In this document: positions 1 through 8,450 of the stretch, piece by piece
Layout: each line of letters starts with the position of its first letter
Position numbering within the stretch: the first letter of the stretch is position 1
Source of the DNA: UBA1952 sp965246855
Lineage (GTDB): Bacteria; Bacteroidota; Bacteroidia; Chitinophagales; Chitinophagaceae
DNA length: 64,000 nt
Direction of reading: 5' to 3'
Assembly: GCA_965246855.1 (NCBI GenBank)
Contig: CBDFFP010000005.1
Coordinates: forward strand, 620,001 to 684,000
Made by a program: the position numbers and the translations under genes
The notes under the pieces: model-generated
The model's input: only the letters and a program-made list of their open reading frames with translations
Told to the model about the DNA's origin: nothing
The model's database searches: none

Positions 1-1529
1 CGGAGTTTATCGGGCAGGGCGACTGGCGCCTGGGCTACCTCTACCGCGACCAACTGAAGAAAGTAACGGCTGCCGACGTGAACCGCGCGGCGGCCCTCTA
101 CCTGAAACAATCCAACCGCACGGCGGGCTTGTTCATCCCAACCAACAACGCCGAGCGCACGCAAGTGCCCGTGCAGCCCGACATTGCCAAAATGCTGGAC
201 GGCTACAAAGGCGACGCCGCTATGGCCGCCGGCGAAGCGTTTGACCCAACGCCCGACAATATTGACAAGCGCACCGAAGTGGCTTCCATGACAAGCGGCG
301 CGAAATATGCCCTGCTCCGCAAAGACACGCGCGGCAACACGGTGGACACGCGCATCACCCTGCGCCTCGGCGACGAAGGCTCTTTGCAGGGAAAAGCCAC
401 GCTGGCCGAGATGACTGCGATGGCCCTAAAGCGCGGCACGAAAACAAAATCGATGGCGCAGATTAACGACGCGCTGGACAAGCTGCAATCCAACCTGGAC
501 ATTTCCGGGCAAGGCCAAACGGTGACCATTCGCCTGCAAAGCACGAAGCAAAACCTGGGCGCGGCGCTGGATGTGCTGGATGATATCCTGCACCAACCAG
601 CGTTTGCGGATGCCGAACTGAACACCCTGCGGCAGGAAGCAATTACCGGTTTGGAGCAGGAGCGCAGCGAGCCGCAAAGCATTGCGGGCCGCGAGCTGAG
701 CCGCATCACCAACAACTTCCCCAAAGGCCATATCCGCTACCCGATGTCGGTGGACGAAGAAGTAACTGCCGTAAAAGCGGTGAGCTTCGACGACCTGCGG
801 AAGTTCCACCAGGACTATTACAACGGCTCCAGCGCAACGGTGGCTGTAGTAGGCGATTTCAACGTGGACGAGACGAAGAAAAAGCTGAACAAAATGCTCG
901 GCGAATGGGGCGCGATTAAGAGCTACAGCTACGTGGCCAATCCGTATTACGAAGCGCCTGCGAAGCTGATTGACGTGAAAACGCCGGACAAGAAAAACGC
1001 GATGATGATGGCCGGCTCGGCAATTAAAATGCGCGAAGACAACCCCGATTATCCGGCCCTGACGATGGCAAACTTCGTCTTCGGTGGCGGCTTCCTCAAC
1101 TCGCGCCTCGCGACGCGCATCCGCCAGAAAGAAGGCATTTCCTACGGCGTGGGGTCTTATCTGCAAGCGTCGTCGCTGGATGAAAGCACGGCTTTTGGTG
1201 CCTACGCGATTTACAATCCTGATGCGCGTCAAAAGCTGTTGGATGCCTACAAGGACGAGCTTCAGAAACTGGTGCGCGACGGCATCACGGAGCAGGAATT
1301 GAAGGACGCGAAAAGCGGCCTTATCCAATACCGCCAAACGGGCCGCGCGCAGGACGCACAGCTTGCCGCCAAGCTGCAATCCAACCTGTATCTGGGCCGC
1401 ACCATGGCTTTTGACAAGCAGATGGATGACCGCCTTCAGAACTTGACCGTTGCCGACGTGAACGCCGCGATTCGCAAATACGTGAACCCCGAAAAGATGA
1501 GCTACGTGATGGCGGGGGATTTTAAGTAA
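1..1529 (+). CDS. M16 (insulinase-like) zinc peptidase, C-terminal part; 5' end outside window
   Basis: The reading frame is open from base 3 with no stop, so the gene begins left of the window; about 508 residues are visible. The first ~60 close one M16 domain. The rest forms a second M16 pair, with the conserved Arg and Tyr in RQKEGISYGVGS near residue 375. No HxxEH zinc motif is visible, as expected for the second, non-catalytic half of the ~900-residue two-unit M16 proteins; the catalytic half would lie upstream (inference from the family). Such proteins are usually exported and degrade peptides in the periplasm. A GTG at 78 is an internal codon rather than a start. A strong hairpin terminator follows the stop. 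Confidence 0.9.
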   Translation, partial: EFIGQGDWRLGYLYRDQLKKVTAADVNRAAALYLKQSNRTAGLFIPTNNAERTQVPVQPDIAKMLDGYKGDAAMAAGEAFDPTPDNIDKRTEVASMTSGAKYALLRKDTRGNTVDTRITLRLGDEGSLQGKATLAEMTAMALKRGTKTKSMAQINDALDKLQSNLDISGQGQTVTIRLQSTKQNLGAALDVLDDILHQPAFADAELNTLRQEAITGLEQERSEPQSIAGRELSRITNNFPKGHIRYPMSVDEEVTAVKAVSFDDLRKFHQDYYNGSSATVAVVGDFNVDETKKKLNKMLGEWGAIKSYSYVANPYYEAPAKLIDVKTPDKKNAMMMAGSAIKMREDNPDYPALTMANFVFGGGFLNSRLATRIRQKEGISYGVGSYLQASSLDESTAFGAYAIYNPDARQKLLDAYKDELQKLVRDGITEQELKDAKSGLIQYRQTGRAQDAQLAAKLQSNLYLGRTMAFDKQMDDRLQNLTVADVNAAIRKYVNPEKMSYVMAGDFK

Positions 1530-1546
1530 GTATTTCTTTTTTATGG

Positions 1547-1580
1547 AAGAGAAAGCCGCCTGCGAGGGCGGCTTTCTCTT
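1547..1580 (+). terminator. Rho-independent terminator after the M16 gene
   Basis: A 14-bp perfect stem (AAGAGAAAGCCGCC pairing with GGCGGCTTTCTCTT) with a 6-base loop starts 17 bases after the stop and ends in a T-rich run. Confidence 0.85.
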
Positions 1581-1611
1581 TTAAGCGGAAGGCGTTCGCG
1601 GCACTTCGGCC

Positions 1612-1758
1612 TCTATTGAATAGAAGTTCTATCTTCCTTCTGCAAACTCTCAGGAAGGAGAATCAAAGTCTCAACTTCCTTCCAGAGACTTTGCGGAAGG
1701 AGAATCAAAGTCTCAACTTCCTTCCACAAACTCTCAGGAAGGAGAATAGAATACCAAG
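1612..1758. repeat. 21-bp-period array with alternating units (42-bp superperiod)
   Basis: Six clear units of 21 bp start at 1633, with a weak one before. They alternate between a CTTCCTTC type and a GAAGGAGAATC type. GGAAGGAG recurs at 1653, 1695 and 1737, exactly 42 bp apart. The two unit types are partly reverse complements (CTTCCTTCC / GGAAGGAG, and GAGACTTTG / CAAAGTCTC), so the array can fold. It lies just before the -7 box of the downstream lipoprotein gene. A short frame runs through it, but nothing suggests it is coding. Confidence 0.85.
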
Positions 1759-1764
1759 AAGGCT

Positions 1765-1772
1765 TATTTTTG
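1765..1772 (+). promoter_or_regulatory. -7 promoter box TATTTTTG
   Basis: An exact match to the Bacteroidota -7 consensus TAnnTTTG, 18 bases before the ATG at 1791 and directly after the repeat array. I see no clear -33 TTG. Confidence 0.55.
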
Positions 1773-1790
1773 AGCAAATTTCTTCCAAAC

Positions 1791-2300
1791 ATGAAAAAGA
1801 TTCTTTGGCTCCCCGCTTTGTTCCTGCTCACCCTCTTTGCCGCCTGCAAAAAAGATAGCAATAACACAACTGCTACACCTGCCAACTCAAATGCCGTCAG
1901 CTTTACCACGAGTAAAAGCTTCAACGGCAGTACATCAATCGTTTTTAAATCCATAGACAGCAACAACGAGCTTTTTTATTCCCGCCAGACAAGCAGCCCG
2001 GTAGCCTCCAGTTTTCAGGGCACACAAACGACCACCTCAGGCGGCACCACCATAACGACAAGTCTGTATCTGTATGTTCCGGGGGCAACAACGGGCACCG
2101 TTCGGTTTGAAGACGGGAACTATTTCCGGCTTACGACTACGGTTGGCCAGACCACGCAGTCGTATTACCAGATGACCTCCGGCACAATGCAAATCAACAC
2201 GTTGACGGACAAAGAAATAGGCGGCATTTTTTCGGGCAAAGCCGTGGGCAGTTCTGATAGTTTCAACATCACCAGCGGCGTGTTTTACTATAAATTCTAG
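1791..2300 (+). CDS. Small secreted lipoprotein, unknown function
   Basis: A 169-residue protein. It starts with a lipoprotein signal peptide (MKKILWLP..., lipobox LFAAC, Cys near residue 19), so it should be lipid-anchored in the inner or outer membrane. The mature part is rich in Ser, Thr and Gly, with alternating polar and hydrophobic residues that suggest beta-structure. I do not recognise a family. The ATG at 1791 is preferred over an in-frame codon at 1770, because the signal peptide begins there and the -7 box lies between the two. The gene stands alone and appears monocistronic. Confidence 0.75.
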   Translation: MKKILWLPALFLLTLFAACKKDSNNTTATPANSNAVSFTTSKSFNGSTSIVFKSIDSNNELFYSRQTSSPVASSFQGTQTTTSGGTTITTSLYLYVPGATTGTVRFEDGNYFRLTTTVGQTTQSYYQMTSGTMQINTLTDKEIGGIFSGKAVGSSDSFNITSGVFYYKF

Positions 2301-2353
2301 GCGAAGAAAAGGAGGTCTAAAGGTTGAATTGTTCCGCCAATAATCCCGCTCCC

Positions 2354-2361
2354 TACCTTAG
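2354..2361 (+). promoter_or_regulatory. Probable -7 box TACCTTAG
   Basis: Seven of eight positions match TAnnTTTG. It lies only 9 bases before the ATG at 2371, which implies a very short or absent leader. Confidence 0.4.
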
Positions 2362-2370
2362 CCGTCCCTT

Positions 2371-3276
2371 ATGCGCATTCTTCCCGGAGACATCAAAACG
2401 GCCCAGCTTCACGCCTATTTGCTCGGCGCGGTTTCGCCCCGTCCCATCTGCTTTGCTTCTACCATCGACGAGGACGGAAATCCCAATCTCTCGCCGTTTT
2501 CCTTCTTCAACATCTTCGGCTCCAAGCCGCCCATTCTCATTTTTTCGCCCGCCCGCCGCGTCCGCGACAACAGCATCAAGCACACGCTGGAGAACGTGCT
2601 GCGCACCAAAGAAGTGGTGATAAACATGGTGAGCTACGCGATGGTGCAGCAAATGAGCCTTGCTTCGTGTGAATATCCCGCCGGCACAAACGAGTTTCTG
2701 AAAGCCGGTTTTACGCCGGTAGAAAGCACATTAGTGAAGCCCTTTCGCGTAAAAGAATCGCCCGCGCAGTTGGAGTGTCGTGTGAAGGAAGTGATAGCAA
2801 CCGGCACGGAAGGCGGCGCTGGGAACCTGGTGATTTGCGAGCTGCTTTGCCTCCATCTGAACGATGATGTTCTAAACGAAGCCGGACAGATTGACCCGCA
2901 CAAGATTGACCTTGTGGCGCGCATGGGTGGCGATTATTATTGTCGTGCATCCGGCCCATCGGTATTCACCGTTCCAAAGCCCAACATGACTCTCGGCATC
3001 GGCATTGATGCGCTGCCGGAAGGCATCCGCACCAGTCGTGTTTTAACCGGAAACCACCTGGGAATATTAGGCAACAGCAGTGCCATTCCGGTGGTGGAAA
3101 GCATATCCAACGATGAGCGCCTCACCGAACTTCTTCGCGAATACGACACGCACCCTGAAGCCCTGCGCCACGCACTCCACCAATACGCTGCCGAACTTTT
3201 AGACAAAGGCGAAGTGGCGCGCGCGTGGGAAATCCTTTTGAGCGGCGTGGATGATGGAAAGGAGTTAAGAGGGTAG
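2371..3276 (+). CDS. Flavin reductase-like, FMN-binding split-barrel protein
   Basis: A 301-residue protein. The first ~190 residues match the flavin reductase-like split barrel: RPICFASTIDEDGNPNLSPFSFF is followed by the Pro-rich PPILIFSPARR segment and by NVLRTKEVVINMVS. Members bind FMN and reduce free flavin, or serve as the oxidoreductase half of a two-component system. The ~100-residue tail, with a helical end (RLTELLREYD...), is longer than in minimal family members and is seen in a Bacteroidota subgroup. The gene leads a tight plus-strand run and dtd starts 14 bases after it. The substrate cannot be told from the sequence. Confidence 0.85.
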   Translation: MRILPGDIKTAQLHAYLLGAVSPRPICFASTIDEDGNPNLSPFSFFNIFGSKPPILIFSPARRVRDNSIKHTLENVLRTKEVVINMVSYAMVQQMSLASCEYPAGTNEFLKAGFTPVESTLVKPFRVKESPAQLECRVKEVIATGTEGGAGNLVICELLCLHLNDDVLNEAGQIDPHKIDLVARMGGDYYCRASGPSVFTVPKPNMTLGIGIDALPEGIRTSRVLTGNHLGILGNSSAIPVVESISNDERLTELLREYDTHPEALRHALHQYAAELLDKGEVARAWEILLSGVDDGKELRG

Positions 3277-3290
3277 AAGCCATCCGGCAT

Positions 3291-3761
3291 ATGCGCTTAG
3301 TAGTTCAACGTGTTTCCTCAGCATCTGTAACCATTAACGGCGCGGTTCACGCTGCCATCAGTGCGGGTCTGCTGCTTCTTTTGGGCATCCACGAAAACGA
3401 CACCGAAGCCGACGCGGATTATCTGGCGGGAAAAGCGGCGCGGCTGCGCATTTTTGGAGATGAAGAAGGAAAGATGAACCGGGGCGTCGTAGAAATTTCC
3501 GGGGATGTTTTGGTGGTGAGTCAGTTTACACTCTATGCCCAGTATGAACGCGGAAACCGCCCGTCCTTCATAGAAGCCGCCCGCCCGGAAGTCGCCATTC
3601 CGCTGTATGAATCCTTCAAAACGGCACTGGAAAAAGAACTAGGAAAAGAAGTGCGTTCCGGCGTTTTTGGTGCGGATATGCAAGTGGCATTATTGAACGA
3701 CGGGCCGGTAACGATTATAATGGAAAACCGGGGCAGCGACTTGTCAAGTCCTCGGAGATAA
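3291..3761 (+). CDS. dtd: D-aminoacyl-tRNA deacylase
   Basis: A 156-residue protein that hydrolyses D-amino acids (and Gly) mischarged onto tRNA, a cytoplasmic proofreading step. The family start MRLVVQRVSSASV and both active-site signatures are present: SQFTL near residue 80, which holds the catalytic Thr, and the Gly-cisPro loop in NDGPVT near residue 136. The family is usually ~145-150 residues. The last eight here (SDLSSPRR) are encoded by the left arm of a palindromic repeat, so the tail looks replaced or extended by that element. It is probably co-transcribed with the flavin reductase upstream and possibly with tadA. Confidence 0.95.
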   Translation: MRLVVQRVSSASVTINGAVHAAISAGLLLLLGIHENDTEADADYLAGKAARLRIFGDEEGKMNRGVVEISGDVLVVSQFTLYAQYERGNRPSFIEAARPEVAIPLYESFKTALEKELGKEVRSGVFGADMQVALLNDGPVTIIMENRGSDLSSPRR

Positions 3762-3782
3762 TGCTGATAGACTTGACAAGTC
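3738..3782. repeat. Palindromic hairpin overlapping the dtd stop codon
   Basis: GACTTGTCAAGTC (3738-3750) pairs perfectly with GACTTGACAAGTC (3770-3782) across a 19-base loop. Each arm is itself nearly palindromic. The left arm is inside the last dtd codons and the right arm lies 16 bases before the tadA start. It may act as an attenuator or terminator, or be a REP-like mobile repeat. Confidence 0.8.
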
Positions 3783-3797
3783 TAAACGGGAAACCCC

Positions 3798-4235
3798 ATG
3801 ACCCATGACCTATGGATGCGCGCTGCGCTCACCGAAGCGCAAACGGCCTACAAGGAAGGCGAAATTCCCGTTGGCGCCGTGGTTGTTTGGGGCGAAAAAA
3901 TTATCGCTCGTGGCCGCAACATGACCGAAAAGCTCAACGACCCAACCGCCCACGCCGAGATGATTGCCCTCACGAGTGCCTTTAATATGCTGGGCGGGAA
4001 ATACCTGGGCGAAGCCACGCTTTACGTTACGCTGGAGCCATGCCTGATGTGCTGCGGCGCACTGTACTGGAGCAAGATTGGCGTCGTCGTCTATGGCGCG
4101 GATGACCTCAAAAACGGCTACCGGCGCATCGCCCAAGACCGCTGGCCCTTCCACCCGAAAACGGTTTTGGAATCCGGCATTTTGGCGGAAGAAGCGGCCC
4201 AATTAATGAAGTCGTTTTTCAAATCCCGGCGATGA
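3798..4235 (+). CDS. tadA: tRNA-specific adenosine deaminase (A34 to I34)
   Basis: A 145-residue zinc deaminase. The HAE motif (His52, Glu54 as proton shuttle) and PCLMC (Cys82, Cys85) form the zinc site, and GEIPVGAVVV near residues 21-30 is the usual TadA N-terminal strand. The expected role is conversion of the wobble adenosine of tRNA-Arg to inosine; a guanine deaminase-like role is less likely given the length and motifs. It overlaps the next gene by four bases (ATGA), so the two are translationally coupled. The run CCATGACCCATGACC at the start codon resembles repeats seen elsewhere in the window. Confidence 0.9.
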   Translation: MTHDLWMRAALTEAQTAYKEGEIPVGAVVVWGEKIIARGRNMTEKLNDPTAHAEMIALTSAFNMLGGKYLGEATLYVTLEPCLMCCGALYWSKIGVVVYGADDLKNGYRRIAQDRWPFHPKTVLESGILAEEAAQLMKSFFKSRR

Positions 4236-4558
4236 AAGAAATGGACTGGCAACCTGTAGAAGGCGTTCTTTCTCCGGCGGAATTACCGGAAGAAATTCCA
4301 ACGGAAGTAACCGTTGCAGACCGCAAAATCTGCCTCTTGCGTCGCGGCGAAAAGCTCTTTGCCTTCTCCGACAAATGCCCGCACGCGGGCGTTCCGCTCT
4401 GCAAAGGATTTACGGATGCGCGGGGCCATCTGGTATGTCCGAAACATGGCTTTCGCTTTGAACTTTCGCGGGGATACAACAGCAGCGGCGAAGGCTACAA
4501 GTTGAAAACCTTTCCGGTGGAAATCCGCGCGGAGGGCATCTTTGTGGCGCTTTCGTGA
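4232..4558 (+). CDS. Rieske [2Fe-2S] ferredoxin-like protein
   Basis: A 108-residue single-domain Rieske protein. The cluster ligands are Cys49 and His51 (CPH) and Cys69 and His72 (CPKH). There is no signal peptide or membrane anchor, so it is a soluble cytoplasmic electron carrier, similar to NirD-type or dioxygenase ferredoxins, rather than a bc1-complex subunit. Its partner oxidoreductase is not obvious; the flavin reductase three genes upstream is one candidate (inference). The start overlaps the tadA stop. Confidence 0.9.
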   Translation: MKEMDWQPVEGVLSPAELPEEIPTEVTVADRKICLLRRGEKLFAFSDKCPHAGVPLCKGFTDARGHLVCPKHGFRFELSRGYNSSGEGYKLKTFPVEIRAEGIFVALS

Positions 4559-4570
4559 AGCGTTTCCACC

Positions 4571-5491
4571 ATGCCTCAATCTCTTCTTTCTCCGCCCTAT
4601 TTAAAACCCGGCAGCGTTATCGGTATTACTTGTCCTGCCGGTTTTCTGCCCCGTGAAAAAGCGCTTGCCTGTACGGTGTTTTTGGAAAAGCACGGCTTCC
4701 GCGTGAAAGGTGGAAAGACGGTTGGCTCCGAGCATTTCTACTTCTCCGGCACCGACGAAGCGCGCCGCGCCGACCTGCAAGCGATGCTGGATGACCCGGA
4801 AGTGGATGCCATTCTGATGGGCCGCGGCGGCTACGGCCTCAGCCGGATTGTGGATGATTTAGACTGGCATCTTTTCTCCCAAAAGCCAAAATGGATTTGG
4901 GGCTTTTCCGACGTTACCGTCTTGCACAGCCACGTCCAAAAAGAGTTGAAAATCGCTACGCTTCACGCGCCCATGTGTGGCGCTTTCCGCCCCGATACAG
5001 AAGATGCGCCGCACATTATGGCCACGATAGACGCACTTCTTGGGAAGCCGCTGCATTACCAAACACCGCCTCATTCCATCAACCGCGCGGGCCGCGCAGA
5101 AGGTATTCTTACAGGCGGAAATCTGGCGCTTCTGGCACACCTCACCGGCTCTGTTTCGCAGGTAAAAACCGACGGAAAAATCCTGTTTATAGAAGACACT
5201 GGCGAGTACCGCTACAATCTGGACCGGATGCTGCTGAACCTCAAACGCTCCGGGCAGTTGCGAAATCTTGCGGGCCTTGTGGTGGGCGATTTCACTGACA
5301 CACAGGACACGACGCGCCCTTTCGGACAAGAAGTGGAAGACATTATTCTGGACAAAGTAGCCGCCTACAATTATCCTGTTCTTGCTGGATTGCCGGTAGG
5401 GCATGGCGAAATCAATTTTCCCTTGCGGCTGGGGCAGAGGCACGAAATGGAAGTGAGTGAATCGGGCGGGATTTTATTCAACGAGGCGTAA
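4571..5491 (+). CDS. LD-carboxypeptidase, peptidase family S66
   Basis: A 306-residue serine peptidase. Family S66 cleaves the tetrapeptide stem of peptidoglycan during recycling (LdcA) or detoxifies microcin C-like compounds (MccF). The catalytic triad can be placed: Ser113 in GFSDVT, Glu208 in FIEDTGEY and His278 in GLPVGHGE. The family motif MGRGGYG is at 83-89. There is no signal peptide, which fits a cytoplasmic recycling enzyme. It starts 12 bases after the Rieske gene and is likely in the same transcript. Confidence 0.9.
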   Translation: MPQSLLSPPYLKPGSVIGITCPAGFLPREKALACTVFLEKHGFRVKGGKTVGSEHFYFSGTDEARRADLQAMLDDPEVDAILMGRGGYGLSRIVDDLDWHLFSQKPKWIWGFSDVTVLHSHVQKELKIATLHAPMCGAFRPDTEDAPHIMATIDALLGKPLHYQTPPHSINRAGRAEGILTGGNLALLAHLTGSVSQVKTDGKILFIEDTGEYRYNLDRMLLNLKRSGQLRNLAGLVVGDFTDTQDTTRPFGQEVEDIILDKVAAYNYPVLAGLPVGHGEINFPLRLGQRHEMEVSESGGILFNEA

Positions 5492-5568
5492 GGAAACGCT
5501 TTGCGCGTATCCGCACAACCCACATTTTCTGGCGGACACGCGCGGCGTGTCCCTACCATTTTCTATCA

Positions 5569-6183
5569 ATGCTTCGCACCCTCGCCTTCATTATCGTCGC
5601 TATTGCGGTTGGCATCATTGCCTACACCATCGGACAGCGCGCGGGCCGCAGTCAGACGCGCACAGAGCTGATTCAGAATTACGTCTTCGTGAAGGAAATT
5701 GCCGAACTGGCAAGCCTTGAAGTAGCCGGAACCACAACTTTCAAAAGCACCAACATCACCGCCGAAGACAACGGTTTTCTGGGCGCGCTGAAAAAGTCTT
5801 TTCTGGAGAATTCCGTTTCCATCACCGTTCCCTTCACGGCCAAATACGGCGTGGATTTAAGCCGCGACAGTGTGCGCATTTTCCCCCAAAACGATACAGT
5901 GCTGCGCCTGCAACTTCCGCAACCCAAGCTCCTCAGCTATGAGCTACATCTGGACCGGATAGATGCCCGGCAGCAAAGCGGGATTTTTTATTTCGAGAAT
6001 GAGCCGCTACGACAGGCCCTGTATAAAAAACTGTACGCCCAAAGCCGGCAGGAGCTGCTTCAAAACAAGCTGTACCTCACCCGCGCGCAAGATCAGATTT
6101 GCCGGATTCTGCGGGGTTATTATCAGGCAGCGCGTGTGCAGGTCGTGTGTGAGTTTGGCGGAAGTACCCTCAAGCGGCAATGA
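5569..6183 (+). CDS. DUF4230-type membrane-anchored protein
   Basis: A 204-residue protein with one N-terminal transmembrane helix (LAFIIVAIAVGIIAYTIG, residues 5-22) and an exported remainder that resembles DUF4230. The DUF4230 core (a Tyr-Val-x-x-Lys-Glu segment, beta strands, a late helical part with QICRILRGYYQAA) is visible from residue ~40. The function of the family is unknown. The gene follows the carboxypeptidase by 77 bases and may share its transcript. Confidence 0.7.
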   Translation: MLRTLAFIIVAIAVGIIAYTIGQRAGRSQTRTELIQNYVFVKEIAELASLEVAGTTTFKSTNITAEDNGFLGALKKSFLENSVSITVPFTAKYGVDLSRDSVRIFPQNDTVLRLQLPQPKLLSYELHLDRIDARQQSGIFYFENEPLRQALYKKLYAQSRQELLQNKLYLTRAQDQICRILRGYYQAARVQVVCEFGGSTLKRQ

Positions 6184-6251
6184 GCTAAATGCCGTCATGT
6201 AGAAAAGCCCATTTCACCCGCCTACTTTTACGGCAACGAAAGAGAAAGCAC

Positions 6252-8027
6252 ATGAAATCATTTTTACGCTTCGGAGCGGTTTTAGTTTGCAGCCTTTGCA
6301 GCACGATAACGGCATCAGCACAAACTACGTATCTGCCTTCCGGTAGCCCGGAAGTGGGCCTTGTGGAGCGGCTGGAGACCATGTCGGGAAAGCTTTCCGA
6401 TGATGTTTTCACCAGCCAGAAACCGTTTTCCCGTAAAGATGTGGTGACTTTTTTGGAACGGCAGCGAAAAGGTAGAATCGGAAATGCCCAAAACGACTAC
6501 TCGGATACACTTACAGAACCGAACCATTACATTCCTGGTCTTCTCCGTTACGAAAACATCGCTGCGCAAACAGACATTGATAAGTACCAAATTACCCTCG
6601 CCCTTGGCGCTTCGCAGGAATGGAGCAACACGCCGCTGCTTTCCCGCAAGCCGTTGCTAAAGCGTTTCTACGAAACGAAAACCGACCTTTTCAGCGTCCG
6701 GGAAAAGAACTTCTTCTTGTCTGTCAATCCCGTTATCGGCGTGCAGGCAATGTATGAAAAACGCTCCCCGGAAATTCCGGGCGAATCTTCTTTTCGCTAC
6801 CTCAATCAGCGGGGCGCAGAAGTGCGCGCTACCATTGCCAACCGCATCGGCCTGTACACCTTCCTCACCGACAATCAGGAGCGGATGCCGTGGCACGTAC
6901 AGCAATGGACGGAAGCCCGGCAGGCCGTTCCCGGCGCGGATTATTACCAGACACCTTCTAAAAGCACCTACGACTATTTGCAAGCGCGCGGTTACATTGA
7001 CTTCGCGGCCATAAAGAACCACGTAAACATCACTTTCGGCTACGACCGCAATTTCATTGGCGACGGCGAGCGCAGCCTTCTGCTCAGCGATTTTGCTTCG
7101 TCGGGCGCTACGTTTGCGCGCATCCGCACCCGCATCTGGCGGCTTCAATACCAAAACCTGTACTTAGAACTGACGCCCCAATACACGCGCGGCGGAGACC
7201 GGCTTCTGCCCCACAAATACGCTACCATCCACCACCTGAGCATCAACGCCACGCGCTGGCTGAACGTGGGCCTTTTTGAAGCCGTAGTCTTTGACCGCGC
7301 CGACCGTTATTCCTTCAACTACCTCAACCCGGTGATTTTTCTGCGACAGGCAGAGCGCGCCAACGGCTCCGCCGATAATGCACTTATTGGATTCAATTTC
7401 AAAGCCATTGCTGCGCGGCGTTTTCAGTTTTACGGGCAGGTTTTGTTCGACGAGTTCCGGCTGAAAGAATTGCTGGCAGGCAAGGGCTGGTGGGCCAATA
7501 AATTCGGTATCCAACTGGGCGGAAAATACTTCAACGCTTTTGGCGTCCGCAATCTGGACTTGCAGAGCGAATTAAACATCGTGCGGCCTTTTACTTACAG
7601 CCACGGCGACACCCTTTCCAACTACACCCACTACAATCAACCGCTGGCGCATCCGCTGGGCGCAGGCTTTTGGGAACTGAACGGAAAAGCCAGCTACCGC
7701 CCGGCGCGCAAATGGCAAATCACCGCGCGGGGCGTTCTGTATCACAAAGGCGTGGATACAGGCATTTCCAACTTGGGCAACAACATCTTTATGCCCAACG
7801 ACCTGCGCCGTCCCGGCGACTATGGCTACACCCTTACGCCGGGCAAAGTAGCGCAGGTAATGATGGGAGAGCTAAGCGCCAGTTGGGAACCCTGGCCCCG
7901 TCTGTTTCTGGATGCGGGCGTGTCGGCGCGGCGCTGGGAATTGGATGGACAAACGCAACAGAGCGTACAGGTTTTCACCGGCCTGCGGCTGAATCTGGCG
8001 GCGCGGCGGGATTATCTGTTTTACTGA
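6252..8027 (+). CDS. Wzi-family outer-membrane beta-barrel (capsule assembly-like)
   Basis: A 591-residue protein. The signal peptide (MKSFLRFGAVLVCSLCSTITASAQ) is followed by a helical region and then ~450 residues of alternating strands. The stretch NYTHYNQPLAHPLGAGFWE is characteristic of Wzi-like barrels of Bacteroidota, as are the RNFIGDGERSLLLSDF segment and the aromatic final strand (RRDYLFY). Wzi binds capsule polysaccharide at the cell surface in E. coli; the Bacteroidota members are less well understood. The ATG at 6252 is chosen because the signal peptide starts there; a -7-like TACTTTTA lies at 6223-6230. An upstream ATG at 6189 would spoil the signal peptide. Confidence 0.8.
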   Translation: MKSFLRFGAVLVCSLCSTITASAQTTYLPSGSPEVGLVERLETMSGKLSDDVFTSQKPFSRKDVVTFLERQRKGRIGNAQNDYSDTLTEPNHYIPGLLRYENIAAQTDIDKYQITLALGASQEWSNTPLLSRKPLLKRFYETKTDLFSVREKNFFLSVNPVIGVQAMYEKRSPEIPGESSFRYLNQRGAEVRATIANRIGLYTFLTDNQERMPWHVQQWTEARQAVPGADYYQTPSKSTYDYLQARGYIDFAAIKNHVNITFGYDRNFIGDGERSLLLSDFASSGATFARIRTRIWRLQYQNLYLELTPQYTRGGDRLLPHKYATIHHLSINATRWLNVGLFEAVVFDRADRYSFNYLNPVIFLRQAERANGSADNALIGFNFKAIAARRFQFYGQVLFDEFRLKELLAGKGWWANKFGIQLGGKYFNAFGVRNLDLQSELNIVRPFTYSHGDTLSNYTHYNQPLAHPLGAGFWELNGKASYRPARKWQITARGVLYHKGVDTGISNLGNNIFMPNDLRRPGDYGYTLTPGKVAQVMMGELSASWEPWPRLFLDAGVSARRWELDGQTQQSVQVFTGLRLNLAARRDYLFY

Positions 8028-8083
8028 GAACGCCGTTTCCCCATCACATTGTCTTAGCATCCCCGCTTATCGCCCCGCGCCTT

Positions 8084-8356
8084 CACAGTTGGCGCAAACC
8101 CCTGCGTAGTTCCCATAAACCCCGCAAGAGTTCCGTCAAACCCGTCAATAGACAAAGCAAACCTTTCCGTAGTTCCGCCAAACCCTTGAGTAGTTTGCAA
8201 AAAACCGCCAGTAGTTTAAAGAAACCCTTCGGTAGTTCTCAAAAACCCGCCAGTAGATTGCAAAAACCTGTCAGTAGTTTGTAAAAGCCTGTGCGTAGAT
8301 AGCAAAAACCTGCCAGTCGTTCCCAAAAACCTGTCAGTAGTTAACCCAAACCAGAG
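8084..8356. repeat. 21-bp tandem array, 13 degenerate units
   Basis: Thirteen units, each exactly 21 bp, start at 8084 + 21n. The consensus is roughly NGTAGTTNNCAAAAACCYGNC, with AGTAGTT at the start and AAACC near the end. Neighbouring units often differ at a third or more of positions, but no unit gains or loses a base. The array fills most of the 423-bp gap between the Wzi-like gene and the aminotransferase gene. In-frame stops (TGTAA at 8280-8284, AGATAGC at 8297) argue against a protein repeat. There are no spacers, so it is not a CRISPR array. Confidence 0.9.
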
Positions 8357-8416
8357 AATGGTTTAATGCAAATAAGCAACAGGCCCCATAAAGAAGACAA
8401 AGCCCTTACCGTCCCG

Positions 8417-8424
8417 TATTTTTA
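8417..8424 (+). promoter_or_regulatory. Probable -7 box TATTTTTA
   Basis: Seven of eight positions match TAnnTTTG, 26 bases before the aminotransferase ATG. Confidence 0.35.
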
Positions 8425-8450
8425 CGCCCTCAAAAAAGAAAACAATCCCT

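Noticed and set aside
2324..2620. Overlapping Pro/Ser/Arg-rich frame in the flavin reductase gene
   Set aside because: A shadow of the real gene in another frame, without a start signal.
8084..8356. CRISPR array
   Set aside because: Units are contiguous 21-mers without unique spacers, they drift in sequence, and no cas gene is present in the window.
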